NCBI RefSeq assembly: GCF_900316895.1
Contig: NZ_ONER01000016.1
Location: 1-27,952, forward strand
Length of the DNA stretch: 27,952 nucleotides
Reading direction: 5' to 3'
Source: an uncultured Methanobrevibacter sp.
GTDB taxonomy: Archaea; Methanobacteriota; Methanobacteria; Methanobacteriales; Methanobacteriaceae
The stretch's first letter is position 1. Every line of letters starts with the position of its first letter. The notes beneath the pieces are model-generated. The model did not search any database. It was not told the origin of the DNA and saw only the letters and a program-made list of their open reading frames with translations. Positions 1 to 8,000 of this stretch are shown in pieces. The position numbers and the translations under genes were made by a program.

Positions 1-851
1 ACTATCTTCTCAACATCCACACCGGGGAATGCATCTATGACACATAAATCAGCATCACCAAATTCCAAATCCTCAAATGCCTCATTGAATATTTCATAGC
101 CATCAGAAATGCCGTTTATTTCCAGATTGTTTTTCAAAGCCTCAATCATTTCGGGATTGATATCATTAAAAATCACCTTTTCAAATCCGAATTTGAGCAG
201 ATAGATTCCAAGGGCTCCAAGTCCGCACATGCCGTCAATTGCGGTTCCATTTTTGATACCATTATTGTTCAGGAAGTTGTGCAGCCTTACCAGCTTATCT
301 TCGGTGGTCATTGCAACTTCGATGTGGTGTCTTGACTGTCTTTTGACCAGAACTATCTTTTCCCGAATCAGGGTTCTCATGACATTTATCTGGGTGTCAT
401 CGCCTTCAAGAATTTCAAAGTGGCTGATTTGTGAATCCTTATCCAACTGGCCGACAGTGCTCTGCGGACTTCCCTTAAGGACACATTTGACCTCGGGAAC
501 TTCTTCAATCAATCTTGATGCCGCATCCTTAGTGAAATCAGGATGAAGCAGTATCAGTGCCTTTTCTCCAATGAACTGCGGGTTCAGGCTGCTGTAGTAA
601 AATCCGGACAGAGGCACGGGAGAGTTTCTTCTGAGAGTTGCCTTTTCAGGCACGATTCCCTCTTCAATCATGATTTTGAGAATATGGCTCATAACAATAT
701 CCAGCGGCCTTTTTCCACATTCGCATCTCATATACTCCCCGTCGAGAATTTCAAAATCAATCAGGTCTTTCAATGGGGAAAATTTCTTTATTTGGACATC
801 CCTGCATTTTTCACATTCTTCAAGCGATTTGATTTTTTCATCGATTTCCAA
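1..851 (-). CDS. Class I SAM-dependent methyltransferase, partial (runs off left edge)
   Basis: The reading frame stays open from a TTG at 851 to the window edge, 283 codons, so the C-terminus is missing. The TTG was chosen because GAGGTGG lies 8 nt upstream and no ATG is better placed. The N-terminal part has two cysteine pairs (C13/C16 in CEKC and C43/C45 in CEC) that could form a small zinc site. The second half has a Rossmann-type SAM site: motif I around residues 204-212 (AIDGMCGLG), the acidic turn FNDINPEM near 228-235, and a later VIDAFPG segment near 271-277. The fold class is clear but I cannot name the substrate. A C-terminal methyltransferase behind an RNA-binding-like N-terminus would fit a tRNA or rRNA enzyme, which is inference. 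It is transcribed divergently from the secretion ATPase at 990. Confidence 0.75.
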   Translation of the reverse strand, partial: MEIDEKIKSLEECEKCRDVQIKKFSPLKDLIDFEILDGEYMRCECGKRPLDIVMSHILKIMIEEGIVPEKATLRRNSPVPLSGFYYSSLNPQFIGEKALILLHPDFTKDAASRLIEEVPEVKCVLKGSPQSTVGQLDKDSQISHFEILEGDDTQINVMRTLIREKIVLVKRQSRHHIEVAMTTEDKLVRLHNFLNNNGIKNGTAIDGMCGLGALGIYLLKFGFEKVIFNDINPEMIEALKNNLEINGISDGYEIFNEAFEDLEFGDADLCVIDAFPGVDVEKI

Positions 852-931
852 GATAAAAACCACCTCAAAATTGCATTAATGTTTAAATATTGTTTTATAT
901 CACTAATAATGCTTTCAAAAGTAATAAAAAC

Positions 932-960
932 TTTATAAGTTAGTAATACTAATTAGTAAC
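932..960 (+). promoter_or_regulatory. Promoter and palindromic operator of the TadA/TadC-like pair
   Basis: A TATA box (TTTATAAG, 932-939) predicts a transcription start near 960. Two overlapping palindromes fill the gap: TTAGTA-A-TACTAA (940-952) and TACTA-AT-TAGTA (947-958). A protein bound there would block initiation. The TACTA-N2-TAGTA element recurs at the ABC exporter promoter (20895-20906). No SD precedes the ATG at 990. The palindromes are seen; the regulator is unknown. Confidence 0.5.
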
Positions 961-989
961 TATAACTGAAAATCACCGTTGGCGAAAAT

Positions 990-2414
990 ATGAACAAGGA
1001 CATAATACCACAATATGATGTAACAAAGCAAGAATACTCTCCCGAAGAGAAAGTCCTTTTGGGAGAAATGCGCGAGAACCTGGTTGACCTGGCCATATCA
1101 ACTGGCGAAAACTTCCAGGTGAGTGAAGAAAGACTGTTAAATGACATAAAGAACTTTTTATCCTTAAGGTTGAGCGGGACACTTCAAGATAATGGAATCT
1201 CAAATGAATATTTGGACAGGTTGTCACGAAAGTTCCTGAGGGACATCATCGGATATGGGGCAATTGACCCCCTGATTCAGGATGATGAGCTTGAGGAAAT
1301 CATGATTATCGGAACTTCAAAGCCCATATTCGTCTACCATCGGGAATATGGAATGATGAAGACAAACCTCCAGTTCAGCGATGAGGGCGAACTCAGAGAC
1401 CTGATTGATTCTATTGCCAGACAAATCAACAGAAGGATTGACCAGGAATCGCCGATTCTTGATGGAAGGCTTATGGACGGCTCCAGAATCAATGCCACAA
1501 TACCTCCCGTTTCGGCTGACGGGCCTTCGCTCACCATACGGAAGTTTAAAAGAGACCCTCTGACCATCATCGACTTGATTAATTCAAGGACGATTTCCCT
1601 GGACCTGGCGGGATTTCTCTGGCTTTGCATCGACGGGCTTGGAGTCAAATCAGCAAATGCCATAATTTCCGGAGGGACAAGTTCCGGAAAGACTACTACA
1701 TTGAATGCGCTTTCAGCATTCATAAATCCCAATGAGAGAATCATTACAATTGAAGATACCTTGGAGCTTCAGATTCCCCACGAGCATGTCATCCGGATGG
1801 AAACACGGCCTGCCAATGTCGAGGGCAAGGGCGAGCTGACAATGAATGACCTTGTCAAGAATTCACTGAGGCAACGCCCCGACAGGATCATCGTTGGAGA
1901 GGTCAGGGCCGATGAGGCAATCACCCTTTTCACTGCACTGAATACAGGGCATTCAGGCTTTGGAACCCTGCACTCCAATGACGCAAGGGAAACCATAACA
2001 AGACTTACCAACGAACCGATGTCAGTTCCCGAAATAATGATTCAGGCAATCGATTTTATAATAATGCAGAACAGAATTTACACACCTTCGGGAGTTTCAT
2101 TCAGGAGAATCAGCGAAGTTGCCGAAGTTGTAGGCATGGAGGAAGGCACTGTCCAGCTGAACAAGATATTCCAATGGAATCCCGAAAGGGACACAATCGA
2201 CAATATCGGCATAACAAGCAATACCCTGCAGCAAATTGCAAACCTGAGCGGAAAGTCAATCATCGAGCTTCAAAACGAGATTGAAAACAGAAAGCTGGTG
2301 TTAAAGCATATGATCAATCAGAACATACGTTCAGTTGAAGGGGTCAACAGCGTTATAGAGCTGTATTATAAAAATCCTAAGAAGGTTTTAAACAGGATTA
2401 TTCTGAACAGGTGA
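990..2414 (+). CDS. Type II/IV secretion system ATPase (TadA/CpaF-like)
   Basis: This is a hexameric secretion or pilus-assembly ATPase of the GspE/VirB11 superfamily, acting at the inner face of the membrane. Walker A is GGTSSGKTT at residues 228-236, the Walker B region is RIIVGEVR at 299-306, and the His-box-like segment GHSGFGTLHSN is at 320-330. The SSGKTT form is the CpaF/TadA type. The length (474 aa) fits CpaF-like proteins with an N-terminal helical domain. The ATG at 990 is the only usable start: an in-frame stop lies at 963. No SD is visible. It overlaps or abuts its membrane partner at 2411/2420. No pilin, prepilin peptidase or other Tad component is encoded nearby, so the substrate is unknown. 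It could drive an archaeal pilus or export a surface protein. Confidence 0.9.
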   Translation: MNKDIIPQYDVTKQEYSPEEKVLLGEMRENLVDLAISTGENFQVSEERLLNDIKNFLSLRLSGTLQDNGISNEYLDRLSRKFLRDIIGYGAIDPLIQDDELEEIMIIGTSKPIFVYHREYGMMKTNLQFSDEGELRDLIDSIARQINRRIDQESPILDGRLMDGSRINATIPPVSADGPSLTIRKFKRDPLTIIDLINSRTISLDLAGFLWLCIDGLGVKSANAIISGGTSSGKTTTLNALSAFINPNERIITIEDTLELQIPHEHVIRMETRPANVEGKGELTMNDLVKNSLRQRPDRIIVGEVRADEAITLFTALNTGHSGFGTLHSNDARETITRLTNEPMSVPEIMIQAIDFIIMQNRIYTPSGVSFRRISEVAEVVGMEEGTVQLNKIFQWNPERDTIDNIGITSNTLQQIANLSGKSIIELQNEIENRKLVLKHMINQNIRSVEGVNSVIELYYKNPKKVLNRIILNR

Positions 2415-2419
2415 GTGGG

Positions 2420-3316
2420 ATGTTTGACCGATTTTTCATAATCATAGGAGGAGGCGCATTATCCCTCATCAGCTTTTTTTCCGACCTGTCATTTAAAGGA
2501 GAGAATGAAAACACCCGCATCGACCCGTTAATGCTTGAAAAGTTAAATTTCGACAACAATACCAAACAAACAAACTATGAAACCCGCTTCGATAAATTAA
2601 GGGATGAATTGCTTGAAATCCTTTTGAAAAAACATGTAATGGGATTGCTGTTTATCGGATTGGTTGTGACTGCACTTTTCACCGGCCTGGAGATTGGCGG
2701 AATGTATCTGATTATAGTGGTCATGATTTACATCTTCCTGCTGCAGTATCCCTACATGAAAGAGCAGAGAGGTTATTCTGACTTGAATCAGGAGCTTCCC
2801 TATGCATTAAGGCATATGAGCATTGAGCTGAAGGCAGGAAGGGGACTGCACGATGCACTGATAACCATAAGGAATGCCAATTACGGATCACTTTCCAGGG
2901 AGTTCAACAGGGTTCTTGAAGAAATCAAGTTCGGAAAGCCGACTGAGGATTCCCTGCTTGAAATGTCGCATCGGGTCAAGTCCGAAGGTCTCACACGGGC
3001 AATCCACCAGATTGTCGGAACGCTTAGAGTGGGAGGCAATCTGGCAGGTAGCCTGGAGATAATTGCAAAGGACATTTCATTTGATATGCAGATAAAACTA
3101 AAAGAGTTTTCGCAGAAGCTGAACTCATTCATATTGATTTATACATTTATAGCCATATTGGCGCCGGTGATAAGTCTGATTATGCTGATGGCAGCATCGA
3201 CGGTTATGGGTGATGTGATATCCTCAGAACTGATATTTGTGATTTATGTGATATTTTTCCCATTGGTCGTGATGTTCATGGGACTGTTCATCAAAAAACT
3301 AGAGCCTAAAATTTGA
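2420..3316 (+). CDS. Type II secretion system F family membrane protein (TadC-like)
   Basis: This is the integral membrane platform for the preceding ATPase. A hydrophobic N-terminus (IIIGGGALSLISFF) is followed by a two-helix membrane block (GLLFIGLVVTALF ... MYLIIVVMIYIFLL). Next comes the cytoplasmic T2SSF helical bundle, with ELPYALRHMSIELKAGRGL and a long amphipathic stretch, and then two C-terminal membrane helices ending FIKKLEPKI. I prefer the ATG at 2420 because AGGTGA (2409-2414) sits 5 nt upstream. A GTG at 2411 would add three residues and overlap the ATPase stop by 4 nt. Tight coupling to the ATPase supports one machine. At about 298 aa it matches TadB/TadC-sized proteins and contains a single T2SSF domain. 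Confidence 0.88.
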   Translation: MFDRFFIIIGGGALSLISFFSDLSFKGENENTRIDPLMLEKLNFDNNTKQTNYETRFDKLRDELLEILLKKHVMGLLFIGLVVTALFTGLEIGGMYLIIVVMIYIFLLQYPYMKEQRGYSDLNQELPYALRHMSIELKAGRGLHDALITIRNANYGSLSREFNRVLEEIKFGKPTEDSLLEMSHRVKSEGLTRAIHQIVGTLRVGGNLAGSLEIIAKDISFDMQIKLKEFSQKLNSFILIYTFIAILAPVISLIMLMAASTVMGDVISSELIFVIYVIFFPLVVMFMGLFIKKLEPKI

Positions 3317-3323
3317 ATTAGGG

Positions 3324-4040
3324 TTAGAATATTGATTCAAACCCTTTTGATGCAAGTAATCCTGCAAAGTCGCCTTCCTTATCCATGACGATGTTTCCTT
3401 TGGAATATTGGTCGAGTGCAGCATTTATCATTGCAGATTTAACACTAGGACTGCTTGAAGCCGCTTTTGCCGCAGCCTTAACAATACCCATCACTGCATC
3501 CCCTCTGGATACACCACCGTTTCCATCTTCACGGATGATGTCGATTCCACTTGCATTTGTAGTTTCCCCATTGATTTTCAATGGTCCTGCAGCGGAAAGA
3601 ATCGCATCGAGAGCCTGACTGTTAATGGCTACAACGGAATCGATTTTGGTGTTTGTACGGTATTCGACAATTTCCTTTGCATACTGCAAACCCTTCTCAT
3701 TGTCGGCATCCCAGAATGCATCGTGAAGAAGCAGCGCTGATCCCGCACCCTGATCCTGCGCTTCCTTAGGTTCGGAAGCTGTAGGGTGTGTCATGTCTCC
3801 AGGATAGAAAGGAGTGTAATTTTTAAGAGTACCATTCTCTAAATTGACGATGAATGCCATGTCACAAGCGCCCATTCCAGGCCTGCTTTCACTCTCATCA
3901 ATTGCACATACCAGGATATTTCTATTTCCATGAGTAAGCATGCTGTCATGTCCTAAAAATAGTGCTCCTGCAATAACTGCTATCAATCCTATTAGAATAA
4001 CAACAAGTATTACGATAATAAGTCTTCTTGTCCTATCCAT
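3324..4040 (-). CDS. Membrane-anchored DUF4012-type protein
   Basis: The 238-aa protein has an N-terminal signal anchor (basic MDRTRR, then about 20 hydrophobic residues) and an extracytoplasmic domain. Recognisable segments are NILVCAIDESESRPGMGACDMAFIVNL, with a conserved-looking D/E patch, and SVVAINSQALDAILSAAGPLKINGE, which resembles the core of DUF4012 proteins. These share a LytR-CpsA-Psr-like layout in some bacteria. There is no known activity. The gene converges with the secretion pair (7 nt between stop codons) and its promoter side faces the duplicated structured element. The leader contains AGGT 8-9 nt before the ATG. Family assignment is by recognition of the central motif and should be confirmed by profile search. 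Confidence 0.7.
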   Translation of the reverse strand: MDRTRRLIIVILVVILIGLIAVIAGALFLGHDSMLTHGNRNILVCAIDESESRPGMGACDMAFIVNLENGTLKNYTPFYPGDMTHPTASEPKEAQDQGAGSALLLHDAFWDADNEKGLQYAKEIVEYRTNTKIDSVVAINSQALDAILSAAGPLKINGETTNASGIDIIREDGNGGVSRGDAVMGIVKAAAKAASSSPSVKSAMINAALDQYSKGNIVMDKEGDFAGLLASKGFESIF

Positions 4041-4128
4041 GATAATTACCTACGTTAATTTGATATTTTTTAAAGCATATTATAATTAAAATTTCATTAT
4101 AAATATAGTTATGTATTACAGAGAATTT

Positions 4129-4424
4129 AAAAAAAATCATAAAAGGATAGTGAAATTAAATATGTAAACCATATTTAATTTCTGAGAGTAGTTATATGTT
4201 TTCATCTAAAATAGATAATAGATTGGTGTTTTTGTTGAGGAGAGTTAAACACCAATTCGTGTTTTTTGGGAAATTTTTGGCAGAAGATTTCCCGGGCGCC
4301 AAATTAGAGAAATTGTGAAAAATCTAATTTGACAAATCTTTTATATTTTGGAGATTGTATTATTATCGACTGATAATATGTTTTGTTAAGTGAAAATTTA
4401 GGTATGCCTAAATTCATGTCACTT
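4129..4424 (-). ncRNA. Candidate structured small RNA A (orientation inferred)
   Basis: Read on the minus strand, the TATA box 4447-4454 (TTTATATA with upstream purines) is centred 26 nt from position 4424. That is exactly the base of the nested AAGTGA/TCACTT stem. The predicted transcript of about 296 nt then runs through five hairpins and reaches a T8 tract (plus-strand A-run 4129-4136). Its second-largest hairpin exposes a loop containing CUCUCCUC. The plus strand is also possible: the palindrome 4468-4483 followed by T7 resembles a terminator in that direction. No sequence match to RNase P, SRP RNA or another RNA I know. Transcription is a prediction only. Confidence 0.45.
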
Positions 4425-4483
4425 GTATAAAAGTAGGTCACCATAGTATATAAAGGTTTTGGTAATTTTTAGGTATACCTAAA
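4397..4483 (-). promoter_or_regulatory. Promoter A flanked by two TTTAGG-N4-CCTAAA palindromes
   Basis: Palindromes at 4397-4412 (TTTAGGTATGCCTAAA) and 4468-4483 (TTTAGGTATACCTAAA, perfect) bracket a TATA box at 4447-4454, centre to centre 71 bp. The half-site TTAGG/CCTAA resembles operators of DtxR/IdeR-family metalloregulators. That is an analogy from known bacterial sites; no such regulator is encoded in this window. The second, perfect palindrome could instead be a plus-strand terminator, since T7 follows it. Confidence 0.45.
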
Positions 4484-4584
4484 TTTTTTTACACCATGGC
4501 TCTGAAAAATTAACATGTGTTATATTAAAGTAGATCAACATGGTATATAAATATTTTGGACAACCAAAAAAATATTCGGATTTC

Positions 4585-4879
4585 AAAAAAATCCATAAAA
4601 GTAGGTGAAATTAAATATGGAAGCCATATTTAATTTCTGAGAGTAGTTATATGTTTTCATCTAAAATAGATAATTAATTGGTGTTTTTGTTGAGGAGAGT
4701 TAAACACCAATTCGTGTTTTTTCGGGAAATATTGGCAGAAGATTTCCCTTGTATTAAATTAGAAAATTGTGAAAAGCTAATTTAATACCAAATATTTATA
4801 TTTTGGAGATTGTATTATTATTGACTAATAATATGTTTTGTTAAGTGAAAATTTAGGTATGCCTAAATTCATGTCACTT
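4585..4879 (-). ncRNA. Candidate structured small RNA B (orientation inferred)
   Basis: Paralogue of RNA A, with TATA box 4902-4909 centred 26 nt from 4879, the base of its nested stem. It has the same hairpin order and ends in a T7 tract (plus-strand A-run 4585-4591). The 15-nt CUCUCCUC-bearing loop and the loop of the 4751-4788 stem are conserved, while stem pairs change in a compensatory way. Read on the minus strand it lies directly downstream of the adhesin terminator, so it could also receive read-through from the adhesin. Confidence 0.45.
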
Positions 4880-4938
4880 GTATAAAAGTAGGTCATCATA
4901 GTATATAAAGGTTTTGGTAATTTTTAGGTATGCCTAAA
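4852..4938 (-). promoter_or_regulatory. Promoter B flanked by two TTTAGG-N4-CCTAAA palindromes
   Basis: Same arrangement as in copy A: TTTAGGTATGCCTAAA at 4852-4867 and at 4923-4938, TATA box 4902-4909 between them, again 71 bp centre to centre. The half-sites are unchanged in all four instances while the central four bases vary (TATG or TATA), as expected for a protein-bound dyad. Confidence 0.45.
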
Positions 4939-5020
4939 TTTTTTAACACTATGACTCTGAAAAATTAACATATGTTATATAATAGTTGTTGATCATAGCA
5001 TATAAATATTTTGATTAACC

Positions 5021-5055
5021 AAAAAAAATTTAAAAGGGAAAAATGAATTTCCCTT
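5021..5055 (-). terminator. Terminator of the adhesin gene
   Basis: An 8-bp stem AAGGGAAA/TTTCCCTT (5034-5041 with 5048-5055) overlaps the stop codon. On the minus strand it is followed by T-rich sequence including T8 (plus-strand A-run 5021-5028). Confidence 0.7.
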
Positions 5056-8000
5056 ATCTTTTTACTTTAACTGTAGTTTTGATAGTGTCTTTAAGATAGG
5101 TAATTTTAACGGCGTATTTTTTACCTTTCTTGAGTTTTTTGATAACATTCTTTTTAACTGTTACCTTAGCTATACCTTTCTTGTTGGTTTTAGCCTTGTA
5201 GGTTTTGCCTTTGAATTTGAATGTTATTTTCTTGTTTTTGATGGCTTTGTTTTTGCTGGTTTTCAATGTTGCTTTTAAAACCAATTTCCTTGCGGATTTT
5301 TTAACAGTCACAGTCTTTTTAGATTTCAAAACTTGTTTTACTTTAACTGTTTTTGAAATTGTTTGACCTGCAAATGTGACTTTTAAAGTATAGGTTCCAG
5401 GAGTAACAACATTTGGTATTTTAAATGAAACATAACCGTTTGCATCAGTAATTGCAGTATAACGTTTATTTTTAATGGTGATTGTTACTTTTTGACCTTT
5501 AATCAACGGATTGGCAAAGTCATCATAAACCCTTACTTTAAATGCAGTTCCGTCAAAGTAATCCATTACAATATTGTTTGCATTGCCGAATCTTGAAACT
5601 ATATTGATTATAATGTAATCCTCATCACCGGTTACGTCATTATAAACGAATAGCTGGTGTGTGCCGATGTTTAAGTTAAGATTATGGACAATTAAAACAC
5701 CTTCACCATTAGTTTTTCCTAATGTGACATTTTTACCGTTAATGCTTCCAGTGAAAACAGTATTATTCAAAGCATTGCCGTCCTCATCTGTAAAACCGAT
5801 TAAAATATACAAGTCAGAATTAAGAGTCCTTGTAACCTCCTCATTCATTACTATGGACGGGTAAATTTCAAGAGAGCTCATGATTTCCTCATCATCAAAG
5901 GAAGTGATAATGGTGTAGTTTCCAGTTTCGAAGGTCATATTGAATACCACTTTTCCATCCTTGACAGTGGCATTTGCTATACTTTTACCACTTTTAGCAA
6001 TGGTTATGACAGCTCCTTCAATTGAACTCCTGATTTCAAGATTGGTCTTATTGTTGGAATATACTTTTACTCCACTGACATTATTGGCATTGTTTAAAGT
6101 ATATACCTTAATGGATGCAGTTCTGCCTCTATTGGCCAACTCCTCATGTCCTTCTGGAGTATCCACAACAGAATGTTGCTTTTGGAAGAACAATCTTGAA
6201 TTATAAACACAAGGAACCCTATTGTTATCAACTTCGATTTCGATAGAAAACTTGTCTCCTTTATTAACAGCGACAGTTTTATCTAACTTGATTGTTTGGA
6301 AACCATAATAAGCAGATTTTCCCTTTTGGGAATAAACCAAGTTTCCGTTAACTTTGACTTTAATAGTGTATGTAGTGTTATCATTTAAAAAGTATGTTCC
6401 GACAGCTGCAATCAAATCATTGCCTATGGAATCATAAGTGTTGGTATATGAAAGGCTGTTGACTCCATCATATGTTAAAAATACGTCAAATGCCGGAATA
6501 TCATACTGATAAAGCTTAGTGTAAACATCGGTATTGTTTATGATATATGCAATGGCAGCGGCATCCAATAATGGAGCGTCAGCATATGAAAGGTAGAAGT
6601 ATCCTTCATCTCCCCACTCGGTTCCCCAACTGTTTTTAACAATCCATGCACCATCCATACCCGGGTCCATAATAAAGTTGGTTCTGCTGTATGTGTCATT
6701 CCATCCGACAATTGTTACAAAATGGTTTCCTAAGGTCTTATTGTCACAGTATAATGCATGACTTGTCTTATTATAATATTTATTTTGAGGGTCTGCACCG
6801 TTAACGTGGATAGTCAATGCACCATATTTAAGCAATGCCTGTTTTACGGCGGTGCTGTTTTTGGTGTTGACAAACATCACATCGGTAAAGTGATAGCTGT
6901 CTGGAGTGAACAATATCTGAGATATTTTTCCAAGCTCGTCATAAACATCATATTCGGCATTGACAATTCCAAGCCAGCTTAAAACATAACCTGCACCGCT
7001 GATCAAATATCCTCCTTCAGTGAGGCTCGGTTTACCAAATATGGAATACCTTAATCCGGAATTTTGAATATTGTTTTCGGAAATGTCCAATGTGATTCCG
7101 GTAGCTATCTTGAATGCAGATTCAAGTGCGCCGGTTGTACCGAATGCCCAGCAGGCACCGTTTGATCCCTGGTTTTTAACTGGAGTTGTGGCATTGAAAT
7201 TACGTAAATCAAAGAATGAGTCGGTTACACTTCCATTGATTTTAATAGGGTTTAAAACAATTTTTTTACCTTCAAAATCAACGACATAAGGGTAATATAC
7301 ATCGTCGAAAACATACTTATCAAGTTGACCTTGAGGACCTAAACCACAATTTTTGAATTCTGAATTTGCACTATTGAAATAGGAATGGAAAAATTCACCA
7401 TTATTACGAGAATTTGAATCGACAATTATGAAAGAGGTATCATATAAAAAGATAGCTCCGCCCTCAGATGCATTGTTGTCTGTGAAATTACATAATCTGA
7501 TGTCAACATCATTACTGTAATCTGCATATAGAGCTCCACCTCGGGATAAGCTATTTGAATATTGTATATAGTTATTCTTAAAAATGGAGCCAAATGCATA
7601 AACGGTGGCATTTGAGGAGTATATTGCTCCGCCGCTATATACTGCATGATTGTTTTCAAAAAGAGAACTGAGAACATTCACAAATCCCCCCAGCTGAAGT
7701 ATTGCTCCACCAAATTCGGAAGAACAGTTTGTAAACTTGGTGAGATTGATAACGGAAGATCCCCTTAAATATGCATCGCTTTCTGCATTTGCATCAATGA
7801 AAATAGCTCCACCATTTCTAGTGGCACGTACATTTTCAAATTCGCAGTTTTGAACTGTAATCATTGGCCTATTTGAATTCTTAACACCAAGGGCCCCACC
7901 AGTGGCACTTGCAGACAAGTTAACAAATGTGGAGTTGTATGTTCTGAGATATGAATTGGTTATTGCATATGCTACAGTTGCATATTTGGCCTTTAAATTC

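Larger units (their letters stand above)
4126..4580. repeat. Structured intergenic element, copy A
   Basis: First of two head-to-tail copies with a 455-bp period that together fill the 1-kb gap between the DUF4012 gene and the adhesin. The copies are largely identical by eye. In plus-strand order the element holds hairpins at 4152-4182 (13-bp stem), 4222-4256 (10-bp stem, 15-nt loop), 4268-4293 (7 bp), 4300-4331 (9 bp) and 4361-4378 (7 bp). A nested stem at 4388-4424 encloses palindrome TTTAGGTATGCCTAAA. A TATA-like box follows at 4447-4454, then perfect palindrome TTTAGGTATACCTAAA at 4468-4483, then a second TATA-like box at 4544-4551. No conserved ORF is present: a 40-codon frame here is broken after 8 codons in copy B. 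Confidence 0.9.
4581..5035. repeat. Structured intergenic element, copy B
   Basis: Second copy. The same parts lie 455 bp downstream: hairpins at 4607-4637 (14 bp), 4677-4711, 4724-4748, 4751-4788 (12 bp, longer than in copy A) and 4816-4833; nested stem 4843-4879; TATA-like box 4902-4909; palindromes at 4852-4867 and 4923-4938; second TATA-like box near 4999-5006. Differences from copy A preserve the stems. C4367-G4372 becomes T4822-A4827, and C4300-G4331 becomes T4755-A4784. Loops are unchanged. That pattern is expected of a selected RNA (or cruciform) structure rather than of drifting spacer DNA. The right end merges into the adhesin terminator. Confidence 0.9.

Noticed and set aside
4196..4318. 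A 40-codon reading frame in repeat copy A (begins MFSSKIDN)
   Set aside because: Copy B has a stop after 8 codons at the same place, there is no SD, and stem structure rather than coding is conserved.
4126..5035. CRISPR array or insertion sequence
   Set aside because: Only two long units, no short repeat-spacer pattern, no transposase, no terminal inverted repeats or target duplication seen.
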